Shown here piece after piece: positions 6,339 through 12,453 of a DNA stretch of 16,926 nucleotides. Source of the DNA: Phenylobacterium sp. CCH9-H3 (lineage in GTDB: Bacteria > Pseudomonadota > Alphaproteobacteria > Caulobacterales > Caulobacteraceae); assembly GCF_001557235.1 (NCBI RefSeq), contig NZ_LSJI01000146.1, positions 1-16,926 of the forward strand, written 5' to 3'. The notes under the pieces were generated by a model that saw only the letters and a list, made by a program, of their open reading frames with translations, made no database searches and had not been told where the DNA came from. The translations under genes and the position numbers were made by a program. Numbering within the stretch: position 1 is the first letter of the stretch; each line of letters opens with the position of its first letter.

Positions 6339-7099
6339 GTCCGAAGCTCCATCCGCATAGGTGCAAAGATCGCGCGGCTGACCTCCAACGCTTCAGGCAG
6401 GCTCAGGCGGACACCGTCCTGGACGCGAATGGGCCCGATCGCGAGCCACGCCGACAGGTGATCGTCGCCGCAGAACAATGCCTGCAATGTGCAGAGCGAA
6501 GACGCCGCGCAGCCGTCGGCGTAGTTACCCCCGGACCAGACGAGGATCGCCGCGGGCTCCACCACACGAATTTGACGGCCACGGTCTCCGACATCGATGC
6601 GAAGTGTGCGCCGACAGTGACGGCAAGCCGAGCGGACGCGGCAGTCCCGCTCCAGCATGGCCCCGATCCCAAGCACGTCGATAGCGCACATGACGTTCGC
6701 GCTGACGCCGCTAGTCTCGACGCAATGTTCTGTGGGCGCGTCGGTGAACGGATAGGCGCCGCTGACGCGGCCGGCGCTGTCGAGGGTCGCCAGATCGCGA
6801 CTAGCCAGCCGTTGCAACGCCGAGGCGACCTCGTGAGACGAAAGACCCGCTATCGCCGCGATCTCGGTCGGCGTCGGCGCTCGGCCGCTCTCGACATAGC
6901 CCTGAAGCACTGCGCGCCGAACTTGGTCCTCGCCTTCATCCATCCCGCCCCAGTTGGGGCCGATGAAGGCCCTGAACACAGCCCTCAGCGCGTCCTGCGC
7001 GCTCGGCGAGGTGACCGCGCGCCAGTCCGGGATCGCCACACCGCCGGGGAACGAGATTGTCGGCCGCCGGGCCGCGCGTGCAAGTGATGTGCGCACCAT
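6320..7099 (-). CDS. merB: Organomercurial (alkylmercury) lyase
   Basis: 259 residues from ATG 7099, with GAGG seven bases upstream overlapping the stop of the preceding gene. The protein splits carbon-mercury bonds, releasing Hg(II), in the cytoplasm. The N-terminal half contains a winged-helix-like segment (PTPTEIAAIAGLSSHEVASALQRL, about 76-99). The catalytic core shows C138-x2-D141 (VMCAIDVLGIGAML), matching the Cys96/Asp99 pair of E. coli MerB. A Cys-rich stretch (C153, C159, C162) follows. Then comes GGNYADGC with C197, C203 (SLCTLQALFC) and C210, where C203 aligns with the third catalytic Cys159. It is longer than the 212-residue E. coli enzyme because of about 50 extra N-terminal residues. 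It sits in the mercury operon between the GDCCVxC gene and the reductase. Confidence 0.87.
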   Translation of the reverse strand: MVRTSLARAARRPTISFPGGVAIPDWRAVTSPSAQDALRAVFRAFIGPNWGGMDEGEDQVRRAVLQGYVESGRAPTPTEIAAIAGLSSHEVASALQRLASRDLATLDSAGRVSGAYPFTDAPTEHCVETSGVSANVMCAIDVLGIGAMLERDCRVRSACRHCRRTLRIDVGDRGRQIRVVEPAAILVWSGGNYADGCAASSLCTLQALFCGDDHLSAWLAIGPIRVQDGVRLSLPEALEVSRAIFAPMRMELRTCPSTT

Positions 7100-7107
7100 C
7101 GCCCGCC

Positions 7108-7332
7108 TCAGGCGCAACAGGCCTTGCCGCCACCCTGCTGGATCGGCGGGCAGGGCGTGTCGCCATAGGAACAGTAGACGCAGCAGTCGCCGGGCGTGGG
7201 CTTCAGCACGGAGCCGCAGCCCTGGCAGTCGTAGAAATACTGGCAGGCGTCGGTCGGCATGGTCTCTGTCGCGTGGTGGCCGCAGTGCGGACAGGTGAGC
7301 GTGGACCGGGGCTCGATCGGCATTTGGCTCAT
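7108..7332 (-). CDS. GDCCVxC-domain cysteine-rich small protein
   Basis: A 74-residue protein with 11 cysteines. CPHC (14-17) and DCQGC (36-39) form two zinc-ribbon-like knuckles. The signature GDCCVYC spans 48-54, and C61, C72 and C73 follow, the last pair in a terminal ACCA. The start at 7332 overlaps the MerT-like stop in an ATGA junction, and its stop lies within the merB ribosome-binding site, so the three genes are translationally coupled. Proteins with the GDCCVxC signature recur in mercury loci, but their function is not established. The high thiol content suggests cytoplasmic Hg(II) buffering or hand-over between transporter, lyase and reductase; that role is inference. Confidence 0.85.
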   Translation of the reverse strand: MSQMPIEPRSTLTCPHCGHHATETMPTDACQYFYDCQGCGSVLKPTPGDCCVYCSYGDTPCPPIQQGGGKACCA

Positions 7333-7742
7333 CCGCGGGCGCTCCGGATTAGGGCCAAGGCCCAGGGCTCGACGAACGGCTGCCACACCAAGGCCAGAAC
7401 GACGAGGAGCGTGGCCGCGGCGAGTAAGCCGATCCCGAGCCGCGAAGGCGCGGGACAGGCGCCTTGCGTCCGGCACATCCGCGCCCGCCGCCAAGTCAGG
7501 CCCCAACCCAGGCCGATCACGCCCAGCGCGGCAAGCGTGATCCAGGCGCGCTGACCGGCGATCCAGCTCAGGCCGCCCAGTCCGAGGCCGGTCAGGGCCA
7601 ATGACATCGGCAGAACGCAGCATGCGGCCCAGGCGAAGACCGCGCCTACCGCGGCGGCCATCGCCGTCCAGCTCAAGGCGGTGTCGGCGGGCCTGCCGCC
7701 CCGTCTCTCTCGTCGAGCTCGAGCCGCGCTGCTCGCCGTCAT
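7329..7742 (-). CDS. MerT-like mercuric ion transporter
   Basis: 137 residues from ATG 7742, with GGAG eight bases upstream. Three hydrophobic segments (about 26-60, 64-84 and 102-131, the first two closely packed) form an inner-membrane protein. The vicinal pair C41-C42 in the first helix (AWAACCVLPMSLALTGLGLGG) matches the MerT Hg(II)-uptake signature, and C90/C96 (RARMCRTQGACP) match the cytoplasmic second pair. MerT brings Hg(II) into the cell for reduction. No merP is seen beside it. It is the promoter-proximal gene of the mercury operon, with an approximately 22-nt leader from the predicted start, and overlaps the next gene by 4 bases. Confidence 0.82.
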   Translation of the reverse strand: MTASSAARARRERRGGRPADTALSWTAMAAAVGAVFAWAACCVLPMSLALTGLGLGGLSWIAGQRAWITLAALGVIGLGWGLTWRRARMCRTQGACPAPSRLGIGLLAAATLLVVLALVWQPFVEPWALALIRSARG

Positions 7743-7770
7743 GCCGTTGTCTCCTGGTCTGATGCCGATC

Positions 7771-7801
7771 AGCATGCCATCTGTAGCGACTACAGACTCA
7801 A
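7771..7801 (-). promoter_or_regulatory. mer operator/promoter
   Basis: A perfect dyad at 7780-7796 (arms TCTGTAG and CTACAGA around CGA) lies between a -35 TTGAGT (7801-7796) and a -10 CATGCT (7776-7771) on the minus strand, with a 19-bp spacer. This is the classical MerR-activated arrangement. The predicted transcript starts near 7764, 22 bases before the MerT-like ATG. The divergent merR at 7825 would bind here and repress or activate according to Hg(II). Confidence 0.87.
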
Positions 7802-7824
7802 GCCCTAATTGAAAGGCGATCTCC

Positions 7825-8226
7825 ATGGCTGGCGCGGCGATCCCCATCGGCGAGCTCTCACGCCGCACCGGCTGCAACATCGAGACGATCCGCTACTACG
7901 AGCGGATTCGGCTTTTGCCGTCGCCGCCGCGCCGCGGCCGCTACCGCAGCTATGGTGCAGAAGACGTAGGCCGGCTGGCTTTCGTGCGCCGGGCGCGAGA
8001 GCTGGGCTTCACTCTCGACGACGTCCGCAACCTGCTCGGACTCGCCGCGGGCGGGCAGAGCGCGTGTGGCGAGGTGCGCGCCCTCGCGGCGTCGCACCTG
8101 GAGGACGTACGCGGGCGGATCGCGGACCTGAAGCGCATGGAGCGGGTGCTGGCCGACTCGGTACGGGCCTGTGACGCCGGGCAGGATCCTGGCTGCCCGC
8201 TGATCCAGGCGCTCTACGCCGCTTGA
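7825..8226 (+). CDS. merR: Mercury-responsive MerR regulator
   Basis: 133 residues, ATG 7825. The winged HTH is clear (IGELSRRTGCNIETIRYYERIRLLP, then YRSYGAEDVGRLAFVRRARELGF). The three Hg(II)-binding cysteines are at C81 (SACGEV), C116 (RACDAG) and C124 (PGCPLI), nearly the same positions as C82, C117 and C126 of the Tn501-type MerR; the metal-binding loop is one residue shorter. It acts as a dimer on the adjacent dyad at 7780-7796, repressing without mercury and activating with it. It is divergent from the MerT-like/GDCCVxC/merB/reductase operon. Mercury specificity is supported both by the cysteines and by the operon content. Confidence 0.92.
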   Translation: MAGAAIPIGELSRRTGCNIETIRYYERIRLLPSPPRRGRYRSYGAEDVGRLAFVRRARELGFTLDDVRNLLGLAAGGQSACGEVRALAASHLEDVRGRIADLKRMERVLADSVRACDAGQDPGCPLIQALYAA

Positions 8227-8369
8227 GTTGTCCCGCGGCGCGCTGCGCGCTTGGCTTCCGGCGCTGAACGTTAACGCGCACTCGGAGGTGCACCTGGCGC
8301 CGACGACGAGCGAGCCGAGAAGGCCTCAACCTTGATTGCCTCCTTAGCAGATCGGCGAGCCTTCAGAGA

Positions 8370-8388
8370 ACCCTCGAACAACGAGGGT
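8370..8388. terminator. Hairpin between merR and the response regulator
   Basis: Perfect 7-bp arms ACCCTCG and CGAGGGT with a 5-base loop AACAA. There is no T-tract on either side. The surrounding 8227-8461 stretch holds no other gene that I can support. It may end merR transcription. Confidence 0.35.
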
Positions 8389-8461
8389 GAAGACGCGTTG
8401 GCCGTGAAGTCGACAAAGCGGGATGCTGGCTCCTGCGTGTGGGCCCGGAGCCTTAGTGCAT

Positions 8462-8866
8462 ATGGCGCAGTCGAATGCCTTGCCCCAGGTGCTGCTGGTC
8501 GAAGACGAGCCGCTTATTCGAGACCTGCTGCAGGGCGCGCTTGAAGATGGGGGCTTTGAGGTGGCGTACGCGAACAATGGGGATGGTGCGATCGACGTCT
8601 TGCAGAGCCGCCCAGGGGAATTTGCGGGCGTGGTCACGGACGTCGATCTCGGCGGTGGCATGACGGGCTGGGACGTTGGTCATGCGGCCCGCCGGATATC
8701 TCCAGTCATCGCCGTGGTCTATATGAGCGGCGCAAGCTCCCATCAGTGGGAATCCGAAGGCGTCCCCGGTAGCACGATGCTGATGAAGCCCTTCGCTCCT
8801 GCACAGTTGCTCGTGGCTCTCGCGACGCAGATCAACAATGCGGATTCGCGCGTCGACGACGCATAG
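8462..8866 (+). CDS. Single-domain response regulator (receiver only)
   Basis: 134 residues from ATG 8462. A full receiver fold is visible: the acidic pair in VLLVEDEPLIRDLL, the phosphoacceptor Asp in VVTDVDLGGGMTGWDV, the conserved Ser in VVYMSGAS, and the Lys in LMKPFAPAQLL. No output domain follows; the protein ends about 15 residues after the receiver. It probably passes phosphate or signals by protein contact with a histidine kinase encoded elsewhere, as single-domain receivers do in alphaproteobacteria. The ribosome-binding site is weak (GGAG about 13 bases upstream), so a leftward in-frame start is possible. No kinase gene is adjacent. The IS110 element begins just downstream and may have cut it off from former neighbours. 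Confidence 0.85.
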   Translation: MAQSNALPQVLLVEDEPLIRDLLQGALEDGGFEVAYANNGDGAIDVLQSRPGEFAGVVTDVDLGGGMTGWDVGHAARRISPVIAVVYMSGASSHQWESEGVPGSTMLMKPFAPAQLLVALATQINNADSRVDDA

Positions 8867-10369
8867 GCGCTCTCCAGCCCGACTGCCCCGCGACGAGCAC
8901 CCGGCAGCTTGGCTTTAGGTATCGGGTATTAGGAACCGGGGCGGTTGCAGAATGGGTCTAAGTCCGCATGTCCTTTTGCTATCGGTGACCGCAGCTTCAG
9001 CGCTGCGTCATCCTCCGGTGCAGCAGCATCGGAGAAGAGACATGCCCGCGCTTTACATTGGCCTCGACGTTCACAAGGTCAGCATCTCGGTCAGCGTTGC
9101 GGAGGAAGGTCGGGATGGCCAGGTCCGCTTCCTGGGCGAGATTCCCAACACGCCCACGGACGTCGCCAAGCTGGCGAAGCGATTGGCTAAGGACGGCGCC
9201 GAGCTGGAGTTCTGCTACGAGGCGGGCTGCTGCGGCTACGGTATCTACCGCCAGCTGGCCGAGCTTGGCCATGGCTGTACGGTCGTCGCACCGACACTGA
9301 TCCCGAGAAAGCCCGGCGACAGGGTGAAGACCGATCGGCGCGACGCCCAGAAGCTCGCCGTCCTGCACCGGTCAGGCGATCTCACCCGGGTGTGGGTGCC
9401 GGATCCCGTCCATGAGGCGATGAGGGACCTGGTGCGGGCGCGGCTCGACGCGGTGATGGCGTTGATGCGGGCCCGCCAGCAGCTCCTGGCGTTCCTCCTC
9501 CGGCATGGCCGGACCTACGAGAAGGGCAAGAACTGGACGCAGCGTCACCGGGTTTGGCTCGCCGGCCAGGTGTTCGACCAGCCTGTGCATCAGATCGTCT
9601 TCCAGGACTATGTGGAGACGATTTTCACGGCGCAGGATCGGCGCGATCAACTTGTCACGCGGATCGAGGCGCTGTTGCCGACCTGGTCGATGGGGCCGGT
9701 GGTCGAAGCGCTGCGCGGGCTTCGTGGCCTGGAGCTGATCTCGGCCGTCACCTTCGTTGCCGGCATCGGCGATCTCCGCCGGTTCGACAGCCCGAGCCAG
9801 CTGATGGCCTATCTCGGCCTCGTACCGTCCGAGCGGTCCAGCGGCGACAACATCCGCCGGGGCGGGATCACCAAGACCGGCAACCGCGAAGCCCGGCGGA
9901 TGCTGGTGGAGGCGGCCTGGAGCTATCGCTATCCGCCGCGGGTCGCGCAGGAGAAGGTGGAGGTGCTGGTGCGCCTGCCCAAGCCTGTGCGCGACATTGC
10001 CTGGAAGGCGCAGAGCCGCCTCTGCGATCGCTTCCGGAAGCTCTCGCATTCGGGGAAGAAGCCGACGGTGGTGGTCGCGGCCATCGCCCGCGAGCTGGCG
10101 GGCTTCGTTTGGGCGATCGGACAGGAGGTCAGACCGGCCGCGCCTTGAGCGCCACGCCCTGTCCGGGCTGTTAGGCCGGGGGCGGGGTGGAGGTCAGGGT
10201 GATCCTCGAGAGCCCCATGGGCCAGCTTCAGGCTGACGCCCGCGCTTAGTGAGAGGCTGCCCGCGACGACACGCGTTCATGCGGTACCCAACCCGCGTAT
10301 GGAAGTCTGATCGACCGTCGCCTTCGCCACCCCGCCTTCGACCTAACAGCAAGATCCAATGGCCAGAAT
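8867..10369 (+). mobile_element. IS110-family insertion element (maximum extent)
   Basis: Contains one transposase gene (9042-10148) with non-coding flanks of about 175 bases upstream and about 200 bases downstream, as is usual for this family, which lacks simple terminal inverted repeats. I could not fix the ends; the limits given are the response-regulator stop and the hairpin at 10370. Both flanks can fold: GACCGCAGC pairs with GCTGCGTC with one bulge near 8987-9011, and the right flank has GCCC-CAT-GGGC and CAGC-GCTG stems. IS110 elements encode a bridge RNA in one of these flanks that guides target and donor choice. Confidence 0.55.
9042..10148 (+). CDS. IS110-family transposase (DEDD recombinase, intact)
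   Basis: 368 residues from ATG 9042 with GGAG seven bases upstream; the frame is open further left but carries no family similarity there. The N-terminal RuvC-like DEDD domain shows D9 (IGLDVHK), E60 (CYEAG), D98 and D101 (KTDRRDAQKLA). A coiled central region (residues 125-220) follows. The C-terminal Transposase_20 domain has GLRGLELISAVTFVAGIGDLRRF, then MAYLGLVPSERSSG with the candidate nucleophilic Ser (S266/S267), and TKTGNREARRMLVEAAW. The enzyme carries out RNA-guided site-specific recombination without the DDE chemistry of most IS elements. All key residues are present and the gene is full length, so the element may still be active. Confidence 0.95.
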   Translation: MPALYIGLDVHKVSISVSVAEEGRDGQVRFLGEIPNTPTDVAKLAKRLAKDGAELEFCYEAGCCGYGIYRQLAELGHGCTVVAPTLIPRKPGDRVKTDRRDAQKLAVLHRSGDLTRVWVPDPVHEAMRDLVRARLDAVMALMRARQQLLAFLLRHGRTYEKGKNWTQRHRVWLAGQVFDQPVHQIVFQDYVETIFTAQDRRDQLVTRIEALLPTWSMGPVVEALRGLRGLELISAVTFVAGIGDLRRFDSPSQLMAYLGLVPSERSSGDNIRRGGITKTGNREARRMLVEAAWSYRYPPRVAQEKVEVLVRLPKPVRDIAWKAQSRLCDRFRKLSHSGKKPTVVVAAIARELAGFVWAIGQEVRPAAP

Positions 10370-10390
10370 CTCCGCGCCTGCGGCGCGGAG
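10370..10390. terminator. Strong GC hairpin downstream of IS110
   Basis: Perfect 9-bp stem CTCCGCGCC and GGCGCGGAG with a TGC loop, followed by GGGGTTTCGC on the plus strand. The T-tract is short. It may end transcription from the IS element or mark the junction with the plasmid backbone. Confidence 0.45.
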
Positions 10391-10600
10391 GGGGTTTCGC
10401 ACGTCTCATCACTGAAAAAGGACATGGAAGGGGCTTCGCCCCTCGCGCCGGGAAGACCGGGCCCGCGGTCGCCCCAACCTTCCTTCGGTCGTGCAGGCCG
10501 GGTGATCCCCTCCCCGGCCCCGGTCATCCCTCTGCTACCCCCAGCCTCGCCCGCGGGCAGGGGCGATGCGCGACGCATCGGCCCGAAGGGAGATCCCGCC
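10391..10600. other. Non-coding leader region with small hairpins
   Basis: No gene supported. It holds a hairpin at 10429-10443 (AGGGGC and GCCCCT, loop TTC) and another at 10564-10580 (CGATGCG and CGCATCG, loop CGA) immediately before the ribosome-binding site of the DUF3768 pseudogene. Such structures could be a terminator of upstream transcription and a translation-control hairpin. Confidence 0.35.
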
Positions 10601-10959
10601 ATGTTCCATACCGACGACGAGCGCGCGGCTGAGACCGCTCGCCTGAACGACCTCGCCCGCACGAACCCGCAAATGGTCAACGCCGCTTGATTCACGACCC
10701 ACGGCGTGGCCGCGCTGGTCGGCGACGATCCTGAGAAACGGCGCGCGCTGGTGGAGGCGGTCGCGGGCTTCAGTGACTTCAGCGAGGACAACAACCCCTT
10801 CGGCGAGCGCGACTTCGGGGCTTTCACCCTGTGGGGGGCGAGCGGCTGTTCTGGAAGATCGACTATTACGATCTGGAGCGAGACGAGCACTCGCCGGTCA
10901 AGTGGAGCGCCGAACTGACCCGGCGCGTGCTGACCCTCATGCTGGCCTCGGAGCATTGA
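10601..10959 (+). pseudogene. DUF3768 gene with nonsense codon and frameshift
   Basis: Starts at ATG 10601 with GGGAG upstream. The frame reads MFHTDDERAAETARLNDLARTNPQ, then is stopped by TGA at 10688-10690, probably a TGG or similar codon once. It continues in the same frame as FTTHGVAALVGDDPEKRRALVEAV, then GFSDFSEDNNPFGERDFGAFTLWG. At a run of six G (10813-10818) the frame slips; in the next frame it continues ERLFWKIDYYDLERDEHSPVKWS and ends RRVLTLMLASEH at 10959. The blocks FSEDNNPFGERDFGAF and FWKIDYYDL are the signature of DUF3768, a plasmid-associated domain of unknown function. With both lesions the protein cannot be made whole. Sequence error at the G run is possible, but the stop codon needs a separate explanation. 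Confidence 0.78.
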
Positions 10960-11182
10960 GCATGCCGGGGCGCCCAGAAATCCACGGGGACCGGCGGCCG
11001 GATCGGCTCCCAAACAAGCAGGAGCCGGACGCCGGAGCCGCCGCAGGCGGCGCGCCCGGAGCGGTTCTGGGCGCGGCGAAGCCGCCCTCCCCCACTCGCG
11101 CCCGGGACGCGCTTTCCGCGGGCGGCGGCCCCAAGTTTGGACATACAAACGCCCAACGCCGTCACACAATTTCTGCGTGTAA
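10960..11182. other. Intergenic region with hairpins, no gene
   Basis: No supported coding sequence. Hairpins lie at 11037-11051 (GCCGCC and GGCGGC, loop GCA) and 11069-11087 (CGGC-GAA-GCCG core with three more outer G-C pairs), plausible terminators for the DUF3768 unit. Base composition shifts to AT-rich after about 11135, where the ssb promoter must lie. Confidence 0.35.
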
Positions 11183-11220
11183 ACATCATTATCTTCTGGC
11201 CGAGAAAAACATAATGATGT
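11183..11220. promoter_or_regulatory. 10-bp inverted repeat in the ssb promoter region
   Basis: Perfect arms ACATCATTAT (11183-11192) and ATAATGATGT (11211-11220) are separated by 18 bp, about two helical turns centre to centre. The block is AT-rich in otherwise GC-rich DNA and ends 38 bases before the ssb ATG. It is a good candidate for a dimeric repressor site or paired half-sites. The left arm sequence recurs upstream of parDE at 13422-13431. Confidence 0.6.
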
Positions 11221-11258
11221 ATTCTCTGACTGTCTGAACCCCCTGAAGGAGTCACTCA

Positions 11259-11603
11259 ATGAACCGCATCAGCCTTGTGGGAAACATCGGCGGCGACGTC
11301 GAAATCCGCAGCACGAACGCCGGCGCCAAGGTCGCCGCGTTCTCGGTCGCCACCAACGACGGCTACCGCAACAGCTCCGGCGAGTGGGTCGACGATGTAA
11401 CCTGGCACCGCGTGGTCGCCTTCTCCGAGGGGCTGGTGGACATGCTGGAGCGGAACGCCAAGAAGGGCCGCACCGTGGCGCTGAGCGGACGGATGACCTA
11501 CCGCAAGTGGCGCAAGGACGGCGAGCAGACCGACCGCACCCAGGCCGAGATCGTGCTGGATCGTAACGCCGAGATCGAGTTCCACAGCCCGCTCGCCGAG
11601 TAG
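11259..11603 (+). CDS. ssb: Single-stranded DNA-binding protein, short plasmid type
   Basis: 114 residues; ATG 11259 has AAGGAG eight bases upstream. The OB-fold is recognisable: MNRISLVGNIGGDVEIR, then KVAAFSVATNDGYRNSSGEWVDDVTWHRVVAF, then LERNAKKGRTVALSGRMTYRKW and DRTQAEIVLDRNAEIEF. Aromatic ssDNA-stacking residues (W43, W49, F55, Y81, W84) are present. Chromosomal SSB is about 160-180 residues, with a disordered linker and an acidic DDDIPF-type tail that recruits repair and replication partners. This protein stops right after the OB-fold with SPLAE and has no such tail. It would coat ssDNA during plasmid replication or conjugative entry but probably cannot dock the usual partners. It starts the small-gene run that follows. 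Confidence 0.9.
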   Translation: MNRISLVGNIGGDVEIRSTNAGAKVAAFSVATNDGYRNSSGEWVDDVTWHRVVAFSEGLVDMLERNAKKGRTVALSGRMTYRKWRKDGEQTDRTQAEIVLDRNAEIEFHSPLAE

Positions 11604-11666
11604 GGCGCCGAACCGGCGGCGCGCTTGTCGCGCGCCGCCTCCCCTCTTCCTCAGCGGAGGCGTGCG

Positions 11667-11828
11667 GTGGGCAGAACCTTCGAGGGCTTGCAGGTGGACC
11701 AGACCCTAGAGCCGACCGTCAATGTCTACGAGCGCGGCCGACGTGGTCGATGGGTGCTGGTGGACAGCTTCGAGTGCCGGGTGCGGGTGCGCCGCCTGGT
11801 CTTCCGCCCCAGGGGCGCCCGCGGATGA
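11667..11828 (+). CDS. 53-aa basic protein of unknown function
   Basis: Starts at GTG 11667 with GGAGG six bases upstream. An in-frame TTG at 11625 would add an unconvincing Arg/Pro-rich stretch. The product has a beta-rich look: GRTFEGLQVDQTLEPTVNVYE, then GRWVLVDSFECRVRVRRLVF, ending in basic PRGARG. It overlaps the next gene by 4 bases (ATGA, 11825-11828), so the two are translationally coupled. It lies 63 bases after ssb and is probably in the same transcript. No family was recognised. Given its size, it could be a small nucleic-acid-associated protein; this is a guess from charge only. Confidence 0.55.
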   Translation: MGRTFEGLQVDQTLEPTVNVYERGRRGRWVLVDSFECRVRVRRLVFRPRGARG

Positions 11829-12124
11829 CGACGTTGGATCCCCGGCCCGCCCGCGACGCGGTTGCGCGCCTCGTGCGCGAGATCGACGAGGCTATGGAGC
11901 ATCGCCGCGCCGATGACGACGAGTTCCAGGAAGCCGCCGCCCAGGCGCGCGACCTCGTGGCCAATTCGGCGTCCATGCTGGAGACGCTGCAGCACATAGA
12001 GGAGCTGACTGTCCGGTTCATGGCCGATCCCAAGAGCGAGCCGAACCCCACGCAGCTCTTGATCGACATCTTCGTGGTGGCGCGCATCGCGCTCGACCCC
12101 ATCGAAGGGGTGATCGAACAATGA
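11825..12124 (+). CDS. 99-aa helical acidic protein of unknown function
   Basis: ATG 11825 overlaps the stop of the 53-aa gene, and the TGA at 12122-12124 overlaps the ATG of the next gene at 12121, so it is coupled on both sides. The protein is almost wholly helical: ARDAVARLVREIDEAMEHRR, then FQEAAAQARDLVANSASMLETL, then LLIDIFVVARIALDPIEGVIEQ. Acidic and basic residues alternate in heptad-like fashion, suggesting a coiled-coil or helical bundle. No Cys, no signal peptide and no clear membrane segment. No known family was recognised. Its tight packing between two other small genes indicates a shared plasmid function. Confidence 0.65.
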   Translation: MTTLDPRPARDAVARLVREIDEAMEHRRADDDEFQEAAAQARDLVANSASMLETLQHIEELTVRFMADPKSEPNPTQLLIDIFVVARIALDPIEGVIEQ

Positions 12125-12380
12125 CCGACGCGCTCACCGAACGGCAGATGGAGGCGGTCGAGCTGATCCTGGCCCGCTGCGCTTCAATTCCCGGCGATGG
12201 CCGACGAGGCCACACGCGAGGCGCTGGACTTCGCCCGACCGCTCCTGGAGACTGCGCCGGCGCTCTCGGCCTTCGTGGCCCAGCTGGCCCACGCCCGCAC
12301 CGGCGCAGACCAGACCCCCCAACGGCCGCGCGCTGGCGCGCTCGGCGGGCGAGCTCATTCAGCTCGCCCGACCCGTCTGA
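12121..12380 (+). pseudogene. Small helical-protein gene with two +1 frameshifts
   Basis: ATG 12121 overlaps the previous stop. Three consecutive reading frames are needed. Frame one gives MTDALTERQMEAVELILARCAS. After an extra base near 12185-12190 the next frame gives MADEATREALDFARPLLETA, then PALSAFVAQLAHARTGADQTP. After an extra C in a six-C run (12315-12320) the third frame gives NGRALARSAGELIQLARPV and a stop at 12380. Joined, these make a plausible helical protein of about 85 residues with good codon use throughout. Uninterrupted continuation in any single frame is Arg/Pro-rich and unlike protein. No family was recognised. Either the gene is broken or the assembly has two base insertions; a programmed shift at two places is unlikely. 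Confidence 0.6.
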
Positions 12381-12453
12381 CGCCGGGCGGCCGTATGGGG
12401 AGGCGCTTGACGGCGGCAGGCCCGTCCGCTGAAGCTCAGCCCAAGGAGCCCAC

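Noticed and set aside
5388..6461. Plus-strand open frame opposite the flavoprotein
   Set aside because: Antisense shadow; the minus strand carries FAD and disulfide motifs over the same bases.
8952..9041. N-terminal extension of the IS110 transposase to 8952
   Set aside because: The extra 30 residues do not match the family, and ATG 9042 has a good ribosome-binding site just before the conserved IGLDVHK motif.
8926..10310. Simple terminal inverted repeats bounding the IS element
   Set aside because: Only short matches such as CGCATG appear on both sides; they are too weak to define ends, which fits the IS110 family's lack of standard repeats.
10246..11259. Minus-strand open frame of 337 codons across the DUF3768 region
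   Set aside because: It runs antisense through recognisable DUF3768 segments, is low-complexity Arg/Pro-rich and lacks a sensible start.
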